From Gallionellaceae bacterium (GTDB lineage Bacteria > Pseudomonadota > Gammaproteobacteria > Burkholderiales > Gallionellaceae), in assembly GCA_030823955.1 (NCBI GenBank), contig JAVBYO010000008.1, positions 1-64,000 on the forward strand: a stretch of DNA of 64,000 nt, written 5' to 3'. Under the pieces are notes generated by a model. The model was given only the letters and a program-made list of their open reading frames with translations. It did not search any database and was not told where the DNA came from. Both the position numbers and the translations under genes were made by a program. Position 1 is the stretch's first letter. Every line of letters begins with the position of its first letter. Of this stretch, positions 1 through 7,643 are shown piece by piece.

Positions 1-470
1 CCTGTCAGTGCCGCCGTGATGAATAGCAGCAGGGAGCCGCGATACTGGTTCAGGGCGATGTTCACCATCGAGTCCATGTCTGCCGACAGGGTGTTGATCT
101 CGGAGCCGACATGGCGGTGGACGTAGCCGAAATAGACCATGTCGATGATCATCATCAGGATGAAGGTGAGCAGGGCAAGGTAGACGAGCCACCCCCAGAG
201 TCGCTGCCACAGGACATGGTGGCTCCAGCGGAACGGCAATAACAGCAGCAACAAGGGGATGCCGATCACCAGCACCGCCATCGAGAAGTCGAAGCGCAAT
301 CCGACCAGAAATGCAGCGAGAACCTGTCCGGCGTTCAGGCTGGCGAAGTCCTGATGATAGGCCAGGTAAAGTCCAAGTCGGATCAGGGTCGCGGGTAGCA
401 GGAACAGGAGCAGTAGAAGCAGGACGCGGCCATAAGGATGGGCGCGCAACATAAGTGGGGAGATATTCAT
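1..470 (-). CDS. LTA synthase-like membrane sulfatase, N-terminal part (runs off window)
   Basis: The minus-strand frame opens at an ATG at 470 (MNISPLMLRAHPYGRV) and stays open to the window edge, giving about 156 residues; it is missing from the ORF track only because it is truncated. It shows three or four long hydrophobic segments, then a conserved-looking stretch 'YFGYVHRHVGSEINTLSAD' leading into another membrane segment. This layout (multi-span membrane N-terminus before an extracytoplasmic sulfatase domain) is that of LtaS/MdoB-type phosphoglycerol transferases, which are common in Proteobacteria. The catalytic sulfatase domain would lie outside the window, so the family call rests only on the membrane part and the substrate cannot be stated. 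Confidence 0.7.
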   Translation of the reverse strand, partial: MNISPLMLRAHPYGRVLLLLLLFLLPATLIRLGLYLAYHQDFASLNAGQVLAAFLVGLRFDFSMAVLVIGIPLLLLLLPFRWSHHVLWQRLWGWLVYLALLTFILMMIIDMVYFGYVHRHVGSEINTLSADMDSMVNIALNQYRGSLLLFITAALT

Positions 471-586
471 CCGCTCATTTTAACGTAGCACTGGAAAGTC
501 TGTCCTCGTGTGCATGAATATTTCAATAAATCATCGTATTGGAAATTGTTGCGCGGCGGGGGCGGGGGCGCTCCAGCCTTGGGGTG

Positions 587-592
587 TATAAT
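587..592 (+). promoter_or_regulatory. Candidate -10 box upstream of pcnB
   Basis: A perfect TATAAT follows TG and precedes a C-rich discriminator (CCGCCC), 52 nt before the chosen pcnB start. No convincing -35 was seen at 16-18 bp spacing. It matches the TATAAT plus CG-rich discriminator pattern found before several other genes in this window. Confidence 0.4.
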
Positions 593-643
593 CCGCCCTC
601 CTGAAATTTGCGGCATTCTTGCCGCAGTCACTATTCGGACGAG

Positions 644-1993
644 ATGATAAAAAAACTGTTCAAGCGGGTGTTCGGCAAGTCTGCCAAAGTGAAGTCGCAA
701 GGTGCGGCCCGCGTGATCCCGTTCGAGGCGCACAAAGTGAGCCGCGACGGCATCAGTTACGGGGCGAAGCGCGTGACGGACGGGTTGCAGGCGGCGGGTT
801 TCAAGGCTTTTGTGGTGGGCGGTGCGGTGCGCGATCTGCTGCTGGATAAACATCCCAAAGATTTTGATGTGGCGACGGATGCCACGCCTGAAGAGGTGCG
901 CCGCGTGTTTCGCCGCGCGCGCATCATCGGGCGGCGTTTCCGTCTGGTGCATGTGATGTTCGGCGAGGAGACGGTGGAGGTCTCCACGTTCCGGCGCATG
1001 ATCGAAGCCGAGGATGCGCAGACCGACGAACATGGCCGTCTGTTGCGTGATAACGAATTTGGCGACCAGGAGCAGGATGCGGCGCGGCGCGATTTCACCG
1101 CCAACGGACTGTTCTACGACCCCACCACGCAAGAGATATTCGACTATCACCACGGCTACGAAGACATCCGCGCCAACACCCTGCGTATGATCGGTGATCC
1201 GGAAGTGCGTTACCGCGAAGACCCGGTGCGTATGCTGCGTGCGGTGCGTCTCTCCGCCAAACTGGGCATGAAGCTGGAGGCGGCGACCGCTGCACCGATC
1301 ACCAGGATGAAGGACTTGTTGGCGAACGTGCCGGAAGCGCGCATGTTCGACGAGATGCTGAAGCTGCTGTTGTCCGGCCACGCTTGGGAATGTATCAAGA
1401 AGCTGCGCGCGATGGAGTTGCATCACGGTATGTTGCCGATGCTGGATGTGATCCTGGAGCAGCCGATGGGCGAGAAGTTCGTCACGCTGGCGCTGCAAAA
1501 CACCGATCTGCGCATCCGTGAGGACAAGCCGACCAACCCCGCGTTCCTGTTTGCCTGCCTGTTGTGGCACGAGGTGCTGGCCGCGTGGAAGATGAAACAG
1601 GAGGCGGGCGAAAAACCGATTGGTGCATTGCACGAAGCGATGGATGAGGTGCTGGACCGGCAGCGCGCGCAGCTTGCCATCCCGCGCCGTTACGATACGG
1701 TGATGAAAGAGATGTGGTTGATGCAGCCACGTTTCGAACAGCGCGGCGGGCAGCGTCCCCTGCGTTTGCTGGGTGTGCCGCGTTTCCGTGCGGCTTATGA
1801 CTTTATGTTGCTGCGTTGCGAGAGCGGCGAGGCGGACAAGGAGTTGGGCGAGTGGTGGACGGAATTTCAGGATGCATCGGAAGAGCGCCGAGCCGAGATG
1901 TTGTTGCCCGACGTTGGTCCGAAAAAGAAAAGACGCCGGCGCAGCAAACAGTCCGATACGGCTGAAGCACAGGCCGAACTTCCCATAGATTGA
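644..1993 (+). CDS. pcnB: Poly(A) polymerase I
   Basis: Adds 3' poly(A) tails to RNA and so promotes decay of mRNAs and small RNAs. The protein has the class II nucleotidyltransferase core: 'VVGGAVRDLLL' followed by the metal-binding 'DFDVATDA' and a 'RRDFTANGLFYD' segment, then an RNA-binding region. It ends in a strongly basic tail (KKKRRRRSK), which separates PcnB from tRNA CCA-adding enzymes. The ORF track starts at a TTG (608); I chose ATG 644 (MIKKLFKRVFGK), giving 449 residues, close to the family length. It is followed after 10 nt by folK, the usual proteobacterial order. A 516-aa antisense ORF covers the gene and is a shadow. Confidence 0.95.
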   Translation: MIKKLFKRVFGKSAKVKSQGAARVIPFEAHKVSRDGISYGAKRVTDGLQAAGFKAFVVGGAVRDLLLDKHPKDFDVATDATPEEVRRVFRRARIIGRRFRLVHVMFGEETVEVSTFRRMIEAEDAQTDEHGRLLRDNEFGDQEQDAARRDFTANGLFYDPTTQEIFDYHHGYEDIRANTLRMIGDPEVRYREDPVRMLRAVRLSAKLGMKLEAATAAPITRMKDLLANVPEARMFDEMLKLLLSGHAWECIKKLRAMELHHGMLPMLDVILEQPMGEKFVTLALQNTDLRIREDKPTNPAFLFACLLWHEVLAAWKMKQEAGEKPIGALHEAMDEVLDRQRAQLAIPRRYDTVMKEMWLMQPRFEQRGGQRPLRLLGVPRFRAAYDFMLLRCESGEADKELGEWWTEFQDASEERRAEMLLPDVGPKKKRRRRSKQSDTAEAQAELPID

Positions 1994-2003
1994 GTACGGA
2001 CGC

Positions 2004-2501
2004 GTGACGGAACACAAGGTCTTCGTTGGTCTGGGCAGTAATCTGGCCGACCCGTGCGCGCAGGTGGGGCAGGCGATACGCGAGCTGTCCGCATTGCCGC
2101 AGACACGGGTGGTGTGCCGTTCCTCCCTGTATCGCAGTGCCCCGGTGGGTTATCTGGATCAGCCCGATTTCATCAATGCGGTGGTTCAATTGCAAACCGG
2201 TTTATCGCCGCGCGCCTTGCTCGATGAGTTGCTGGCGTTGGAACTAAGATGCGGTCGTACGCGCGAGTTCGTCAATGCGCCGCGCACGCTGGATCTGGAT
2301 GTGTTGCTGTATGACGATGTGCGGCATCACGAACACGGTCTGACCATCCCGCATCCGCAGATGCACCTGCGCGCATTCGTGCTGCAACCGCTGCTGGAGA
2401 TTGCGCCGGATGTCCTGATCCCGGGTATAGGAGCTGCGGCAGAGCTGGCGTTGCAGAGCGCGGACCAGAAATTGGAGCGGCTTGAACATGCCTTTGAATA
2501 A
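2004..2501 (+). CDS. folK: 6-hydroxymethyl-7,8-dihydropterin pyrophosphokinase
   Basis: Transfers pyrophosphate from ATP to 6-hydroxymethyl-7,8-dihydropterin in folate synthesis. The N-terminus 'VFVGLGSNLADP' and the signature 'RTLDLDVLLYDD', whose Asp pair binds magnesium, are both present, and 165 residues is normal for the family. The start is a GTG, 10 nt after the pcnB stop; no ATG is available early in the frame. The 3' end overlaps the next gene by 14 nt, suggesting translational coupling. Another pterin-pathway enzyme, NudB, lies elsewhere in this window at 31959-32414. Confidence 0.95.
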   Translation: MTEHKVFVGLGSNLADPCAQVGQAIRELSALPQTRVVCRSSLYRSAPVGYLDQPDFINAVVQLQTGLSPRALLDELLALELRCGRTREFVNAPRTLDLDVLLYDDVRHHEHGLTIPHPQMHLRAFVLQPLLEIAPDVLIPGIGAAAELALQSADQKLERLEHAFE

Positions 2502-3126
2502 ATATCGCTACATCGTGGTCGAAGGCCCTATCGGCGTGGGCAAGACCAGTCTGACGCAACGGCTGGCCGAGCGCAGCGGGGCGCAGACGTTACTGGAAAA
2601 GCCGCAGGACAATCCGTTCCTGGCGCGTTTCTATCAGGACCCGGCGCGTTATGCTTTGCCCACACAATTGTTTTTTCTGTTCCAGCGTATCAACGAGGTG
2701 CGCGATCTGGCGCAGATGGACCTGTTCAGCAGCCGCACGGTTGCGGATTATCTGTTCGAGAAAGATGCGCTGTTCGCGCGACTCACCTTGAGCGAAGACG
2801 AGTACAAGTTGTATCAGAACATCTATCAGGGACTCGCGTTGCAGGCGCCGACGCCGGATCTGGTGATCTATCTACAGGCTTCGACTCCGGCTTTGGTCGA
2901 ACGTGTGCAGCGGCGCGGGCATAGTTACGAGCGAGCTATCAGTGACGATTATCTGGCGCGCCTGGGGCAGAGTTATGGCGAGTTCTTCCATCATTACAGC
3001 GCGGCGCCGTTGCTGGTCGTGAATAGCGACAATCTGAACTTCGTCGATCAGGACGAGGATTTCGAGTTGTTGTTGCAGCGTATCCAGAATATGCGCGGCC
3101 CGCGAGAATTCTTCAGTATGGGGTGA
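2488..3126 (+). CDS. Deoxynucleoside kinase (dAdo/dGuo kinase family)
   Basis: Salvage kinase that phosphorylates deoxynucleosides. The P-loop is 'GPIGVGKTSL' near residue 13, and a deoxynucleoside-kinase type core follows, with 'FFLFQRINEVRDL' and the Arg-rich lid region 'VERVQRRGHSYERAI'. I prefer ATG 2488 over the upstream TTG 2482 because GGAG sits 9 nt upstream; this gives 212 residues. The gene overlaps folK and lies before panB, an order common in betaproteobacteria. The exact substrate (deoxyadenosine, deoxyguanosine or deoxycytidine) cannot be told from the sequence. Confidence 0.85.
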   Translation: MPLNKYRYIVVEGPIGVGKTSLTQRLAERSGAQTLLEKPQDNPFLARFYQDPARYALPTQLFFLFQRINEVRDLAQMDLFSSRTVADYLFEKDALFARLTLSEDEYKLYQNIYQGLALQAPTPDLVIYLQASTPALVERVQRRGHSYERAISDDYLARLGQSYGEFFHHYSAAPLLVVNSDNLNFVDQDEDFELLLQRIQNMRGPREFFSMG

Positions 3127-3153
3127 GAATGAAAATTGAATCTCACGTTTGTC

Positions 3154-3177
3154 CTCTCTCCCGCTTGCGGGAGAGAG
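3154..3177. repeat. Short intergenic palindrome (REP-like)
   Basis: An 11-bp perfect inverted repeat around TT (arm CTCTCTCCCGC) lies between the kinase gene and panB. A related hairpin with the same CTCCCGC core sits between secD and secF (20052-20083), and a shorter relative downstream of mnmA begins at 14458. There is no T-tract, so a simple terminator is unlikely. Confidence 0.6.
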
Positions 3178-3195
3178 TTAGAGAGAGGGGCTTTG

Positions 3196-3987
3196 ATGCG
3201 TAACACATTGACCATATTGCAGGCCATGCGTGAGCGGGGCGAAAAGATCGCCGTGCTGACGTGTTACGACGCGAGTTTCGCTACGCTGCTGGAGAACAAC
3301 GGCGTGGAGGTGTTGCTGGTGGGAGATTCGCTGGGCATGGTGTTGCAGGGGCGCGAATCCACTCTAGCCGTCACACTGGACGCGATGGCTTACCACACGG
3401 CTTGTGTGGCCAGCGGTGCGGCACGGGCACTCATCATGGCCGATATGCCGTTTGGCACCTCGCAGGTCAGTCCGCGCGAGACGTTCGCCCACGCGGCACA
3501 GTTGATGGCTGCCGGTGCGCACATGGTCAAACTGGAAGGCGGCGCGGCGATGGCCGAGACCATCACATTCCTTACTGAGCGCGGTATCCCGGTATGCGCG
3601 CATATCGGGCTGACGCCGCAGTCGGTGCATCAGATGGGCGGTTATCGCGTACAGGGCAAGAGCGAACAAGACGCGCAACGTCTATTGCACGATGCGCAGG
3701 CGGTGGCACAAGCGGGAGCCGGAATGGTGTTGCTGGAGGCGGTGCCCGCAGCATTGGCAGCGCAGGTCACTGCGCAACTGAAAGTGCCCACTATCGGCAT
3801 CGGTGCTGGCGCGGGCTGTTCCGGTCAGGTGTTGGTGTTGCACGATATGCTCGACATCTACCCCGGCAGGAAAGCGCGCTTCGTGAAGAACTACATGCAG
3901 GGCGCGGATTCCATCGCCGCTGCGATAGCGAACTATGTACGCGAAGTGAAATCCGGCGCGTTTCCAGCCAAGGAACACAGTTTCTGA
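3196..3987 (+). CDS. panB: 3-methyl-2-oxobutanoate hydroxymethyltransferase
   Basis: First committed step to pantothenate: transfers hydroxymethyl from 5,10-methylene-THF to alpha-ketoisovalerate to give ketopantoate. Visible motifs are the metal-binding 'VGDSLGMV' and '[11 protein letters not shown]', then 'VKLEGG', 'GGYRVQGK' and the catalytic-Glu region 'LLEAVPA'. The ORF track begins at a TTG at 3136, inside the palindrome region; ATG 3196 gives 263 residues, almost exactly the E. coli length, and is preceded by a purine-rich GAGAGGGG. Its stop overlaps the panC start (TGATG), so the two are translationally coupled. Confidence 0.96.
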   Translation: MRNTLTILQAMRERGEKIAVLTCYDASFATLLENNGVEVLLVGDSLGMVLQGRESTLAVTLDAMAYHTACVASGAARALIMADMPFGTSQVSPRETFAHAAQLMAAGAHMVKLEGGAAMAETITFLTERGIPVCAHIGLTPQSVHQMGGYRVQGKSEQDAQRLLHDAQAVAQAGAGMVLLEAVPAALAAQVTAQLKVPTIGIGAGAGCSGQVLVLHDMLDIYPGRKARFVKNYMQGADSIAAAIANYVREVKSGAFPAKEHSF

Positions 3988-4817
3988 TGCGACAGATAAA
4001 TACGATCGCCGCGTTGCGCGAACATCTGGCGCAAGCTGGAACGGTGGCCTTTGTACCGACTATGGGCAATCTGCACGAGGGGCACATGGACTTGGTGCGG
4101 CAGGCACGAGGTTATGCGGATTGCGTGGTGGTGAGCATCTTCGTCAACCCTTTGCAGTTCGGTCCATCGGAAGATTTCGACAGATACCCGCGCACGCTGG
4201 AAGCCGATTGCGCCAAGCTCGACGGCCTGGCCGATGTGGTGTTCGCACCAGCGGTGAACGAAATGTATGCGCAGCCGCAGACGGTGTTCGTCGAACCACC
4301 GCAGATCGCCAATGAATTATGCGGCGCGGCGCGGCCCGGACATTTTCGCGGCATGGCGACCGTGGTGCTAAAGTTGTTGAACATCGTACAACCGCAGGTG
4401 ACGTTGTTCGGCAAGAAGGACTACCAGCAGTTGCACATCATCCGCCAGATGGTGGCGCAGATGAATCTGCCGATACGTATCATCGGCGGCGAGACGGTGC
4501 GCGCGGCGGATGGCTTGGCGCTGAGTTCGCGCAACCAATATCTGGGCCCCGCCGAACGCACCGAGGCAACTTTTCTGTGGCAGACATTGTCTAACCTGCG
4601 TCGGGATGCGCTCGGAGGTCTGCGCGACTATGCCGCAGCGCAGGCTACTGCTGTTGCCGCCCTTGCCGGACGCGGGTGGCGCGTGGATTACGTGGCAGTG
4701 CGTCAGCGTTCGACATTGGCCGCAGCGGGGGCGGCGGATCGTGAGTTGGTGGTACTGGCGGCGGCGTATCTGGGGACGACGCGGCTGATCGATAATCTGG
4801 AGATCGATCTGCCGTAG
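3987..4817 (+). CDS. panC: Pantothenate synthetase (pantoate-beta-alanine ligase)
   Basis: Condenses pantoate and beta-alanine with ATP through a pantoyl-adenylate. It carries the HIGH-like motif in 'PTMGNLHEGHMDLV', the pantoate-binding 'FVNPLQFGPSED', 'GKKDYQQ' and the KMSKS-like 'LSSRNQYL'. The ORF-track entry (407 aa from 3594) is an artefact of an open frame within panB; the real start is ATG 3987, overlapping the panB stop, and gives 276 residues. It follows panB and precedes panD, so all three pantothenate genes not shared with valine synthesis lie together. Confidence 0.96.
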   Translation: MRQINTIAALREHLAQAGTVAFVPTMGNLHEGHMDLVRQARGYADCVVVSIFVNPLQFGPSEDFDRYPRTLEADCAKLDGLADVVFAPAVNEMYAQPQTVFVEPPQIANELCGAARPGHFRGMATVVLKLLNIVQPQVTLFGKKDYQQLHIIRQMVAQMNLPIRIIGGETVRAADGLALSSRNQYLGPAERTEATFLWQTLSNLRRDALGGLRDYAAAQATAVAALAGRGWRVDYVAVRQRSTLAAAGAADRELVVLAAAYLGTTRLIDNLEIDLP

Positions 4818-4821
4818 TGGT

Positions 4822-4849
4822 TTGTCTTTCTGCGCAAGCGACTTATAAT
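4822..4849 (+). promoter_or_regulatory. Sigma70-type promoter for panD
   Basis: TTGTCT, a 16-bp spacer and a perfect TATAAT, followed by GCGCGCCC. It lies between the panC stop and panD and suggests panD has its own transcript, with a leader of about 50 nt. Confidence 0.65.
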
Positions 4850-4905
4850 GCGCGCCCACATTCGAAAGCCCGTGGTAAAAAGGGCTGGAATTTCCGGAGG
4901 TAGAT

Positions 4906-5286
4906 ATGCAACGAACCATGCTACAAGCGAAACTGCACCGCGTGCGCGTGACGCAATCGGAGTTGCACTACGAGGGTTCGTGCGCCATCGATGATGATTT
5001 GTTGGATGCCTCCGGTATCAGGGAATATCAGCAGATCGACATCTATAACGTCACCAATGGTGAACGTTTTTCCACCTATGCTATCCGCGCACAACGCGGT
5101 TCGCGCACCATCTCGGTGAACGGCGCGGCGGCACATAAAGCGGCCCCCGGCGATATTTTGATCATCGCGGCTTATTCGTCGTTCGCCGAAACCGAGTTGC
5201 GGGGGTATCGCCCTGTTCTTGTGTACGTCGATGAACATAACGGCATCATCGCGCAACGCGACCAGATTCCGGTGCAGGCCGCATAA
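4906..5286 (+). CDS. panD: Aspartate 1-decarboxylase (pyruvoyl enzyme precursor)
   Basis: Makes beta-alanine from aspartate for PanC. The proenzyme self-cleaves before a serine that becomes the pyruvoyl cofactor; the cleavage site is visible as Gly-Ser in '[12 protein letters not shown]' around residues 24-25. The following '[10 protein letters not shown]' and '[16 protein letters not shown]' are typical. Length 126 is normal, and GGAGG lies 6 nt before the ATG. It closes the pantothenate group but has its own promoter rather than being coupled to panC. Confidence 0.97.
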   Translation: MQRTMLQAKLHRVRVTQSELHYEGSCAIDDDLLDASGIREYQQIDIYNVTNGERFSTYAIRAQRGSRTISVNGAAAHKAAPGDILIIAAYSSFAETELRGYRPVLVYVDEHNGIIAQRDQIPVQAA

Positions 5287-5530
5287 CAATCCTTACCCCG
5301 CCGCCCCGCCGGGAGGTAGAATGCACTTACACATAGCGACATAAATCTACTGCGCGGTCACATGGCTGCGTTGCGCGGTGCTCGGAATCCTCGTGGACTT
5401 TTGTGTACATTCCGGTTCCTCCGCGCCGGGCGCCTTGCCCTGCAACCGCTCGCTACGATTTATGCCGCTATGTATAAAAACAAACTGGGTGCGGCGGAAG
5501 ATTATCCGCGCGAAGAGGAGAGGGGGAGTT

Positions 5531-7573
5531 ATGGTTTCTGCCATCATGAAGAAGGTGTCGTCACGGCGGGGGATGCGCTGGGTCTCTTGGTTGCTGGCGC
5601 TGGCATCAGTCTCTTCCGTGGTCATGCTGTATTACACCCAGAACCCTTTCCTGGAGGCGTTCGAGGCCAGAACCTATGACCTGCGTTTCAAGGCTATGCG
5701 CGGCCCGATCACGCCGCATCCCGATATCGCCATCATCGCGATAGACGACAAAAGTATCGCCGAACTCGGACGTTTTCCCTGGACTCGCACCGAATATGCA
5801 AGGCTGCTGAAGCAGACTTCCGCAGCCGGGGCGAAGGCGGTGTTGTTCGATGCCTTTTTCCCCGAACACGAGAGCGCCAGAGCTGATGGGGCTTTTGCCG
5901 AGGCCGCGAAAAAGGCCGGCAATGTAGTGTTGGCTACGTCGTTCAACTTCGACCCCTCATTCAGGATCACCAGCCGTATCCGCTCCATCGCGGAGATCGA
6001 ACGTGCCGCCAGCGGAGTCGGTCATATCAATTTCCTGCCCGATGGCGACGGGGTGAACCGGCGCAGCAGATTGCTCATCGAGCAGGACGGCCAGTTCATA
6101 CCCTCTTTGGGACTGATGGGGGCGATGGTGGCACTGGGCGAGAAGACGTTCGAGCCTGATGTGTTCGACATCGTATTGGGCGGCCAGCGCCATATTCCGG
6201 TGAGCGCCGATTATTCGATGTGGATCAACTTCACCGGGCCGCCCAAGATATATCCGCATTTCTCGTTCGCGGATGTCGCGCAGGGGCGTATCGCTCCGGC
6301 GTTGCTGAAAGACAAGATATTGTTCGTGGGAGCCACGGCGATGGGGGTGTATGACATGCGCGTCACCCCGTTTGACGGCAACACGCCGGGGGTCGAGGTG
6401 CACGCCACCATCGCGGACAACATCATCAGTGAGCGTTTCGTGCGCCAGACAGGCTTGGAGGCGTTGCTCGATATCACGTTCATCGTGTTGCTCGGTTCGA
6501 TGGCCTATTTTCTGACCACGCGCCTGCGCTTGTATACGGCCTTGCCGGCCACCGTACTGCTGGCATCGGCTTATGTCTGGCTGAGTTATACCTTTTTTCT
6601 GCAAGGGCATTGGGTCAGCATGATCTATCCGCCGGTTGCGGCGTTCGCGGCGTTGCTGGTCGGCGCAAGTTTCCGCTTTCTGGTGTTGGAGCGCAGTGCC
6701 AGAAAGATGCGCGCGATGTTCTCCAGTTATCTGTCGGACAAGTTGGTGGCCCGTCTAGAGAGGGATCCGGAAGCAGCCAAGCTGGGAGGTGACAGCAAAG
6801 AGGTGACGGTGTTGTTCACCGACATCAAGGGATTTACTTCCTACAGTGAAGGCCATACTCCGCAAGAGGTGGTGGCGCGCTTGAACGAATATCTGGGTGA
6901 GATGGTGCAGGTGATCGAGAATTTCGACGGTACCGTGGATAAGTTCATCGGTGACGGCATCATGGCCTATTGGGGGGCGCCGTTGGAACAACCGGATCAC
7001 GCCGAACTGGCGATCGCCTGTATCCGTGCCATGAAAAAGAAGATGAAAGAGCTCAGGGCCAAGTGGGAGAAAGAGGGAATTGAGCCTTTTTATATCCGGG
7101 GCGGACTACAGTCCGGGGATGTCGTGGCTGGTAATGTCGGTTGCGAGGGCAAAAAGATGGAGTACACGGTGATCGGTGATACCGTGAATCAGGCCGCCCG
7201 CCTGGAAGGGACGGCGAAATATTACGAGGTCACTTTCCTGATCGGAGAGAATACCTATGAAAAGACTGCGGCTACCAATCATTATCGCGAGTTGGATCGG
7301 ATAAGGGTGGTCGGCAAGCAGAATCCGGTGCGGATATATGAGTTGTCGGGTTTCACTGCCGGGATGGATGATGCGGCCATCGACGAGTTCAATGCGGCAC
7401 TGGTCTTGTATCGGGAGCGAAAATGGGCCGAGGCGCGCTACTGTTTCGAGCTCATCCTGCAGCGTGTGCCGAACGATAAACCCTGTAAAATATACATAGA
7501 GCGTTGCGAATTCTTTATGAAGAACCCGCCACCCGAGAATTGGGATGGTGTGTTCAATCGGCGTGAAAAATGA
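5531..7573 (+). CDS. CHASE2-domain class III adenylate/guanylate cyclase
   Basis: Membrane receptor cyclase, 680 residues. One membrane segment near residues 16-35 is followed by an extracytoplasmic CHASE2 region ('IAIIAIDDKSIAELGRFPW', 'VLFDAFFPE', 'GVNRRSRLL'), three membrane spans at about 310-395 and a C-terminal cyclase domain. The domain keeps both metal-binding aspartates (D431 in 'LFTDIKGFT', D475 in 'KFIGDGIMAYW') and the 'YTVIGDTVNQAARLE' segment. It should therefore be active; cAMP seems likelier than cGMP but is not proven. The ORF track extends to 5378; ATG 5531 is preceded by GAGGAG at 10 nt. It heads a likely operon with the next two genes. The ligand is unknown. The preceding 244-nt gap (5287-5530) holds no gene I can support. 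Confidence 0.88.
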   Translation: MVSAIMKKVSSRRGMRWVSWLLALASVSSVVMLYYTQNPFLEAFEARTYDLRFKAMRGPITPHPDIAIIAIDDKSIAELGRFPWTRTEYARLLKQTSAAGAKAVLFDAFFPEHESARADGAFAEAAKKAGNVVLATSFNFDPSFRITSRIRSIAEIERAASGVGHINFLPDGDGVNRRSRLLIEQDGQFIPSLGLMGAMVALGEKTFEPDVFDIVLGGQRHIPVSADYSMWINFTGPPKIYPHFSFADVAQGRIAPALLKDKILFVGATAMGVYDMRVTPFDGNTPGVEVHATIADNIISERFVRQTGLEALLDITFIVLLGSMAYFLTTRLRLYTALPATVLLASAYVWLSYTFFLQGHWVSMIYPPVAAFAALLVGASFRFLVLERSARKMRAMFSSYLSDKLVARLERDPEAAKLGGDSKEVTVLFTDIKGFTSYSEGHTPQEVVARLNEYLGEMVQVIENFDGTVDKFIGDGIMAYWGAPLEQPDHAELAIACIRAMKKKMKELRAKWEKEGIEPFYIRGGLQSGDVVAGNVGCEGKKMEYTVIGDTVNQAARLEGTAKYYEVTFLIGENTYEKTAATNHYRELDRIRVVGKQNPVRIYELSGFTAGMDDAAIDEFNAALVLYRERKWAEARYCFELILQRVPNDKPCKIYIERCEFFMKNPPPENWDGVFNRREK

Positions 7574-7643
7574 TTTTTTATGATTCCCTGTTGGGCTGAT
7601 ATTTTGGCTGTCCGGCCAGTATCTTTCTGACGGGGCTTAACTG

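Noticed and set aside
467-2017. 516-aa minus-strand ORF opposite pcnB
   Set aside because: His/Gln/Arg-rich translation typical of an antisense frame in GC-rich DNA; pcnB on the plus strand has complete motifs and gene context.
3594-3986. N-terminal extension of panC in the ORF track
   Set aside because: This part is a shifted frame through panB; panC has a normal start overlapping the panB stop.
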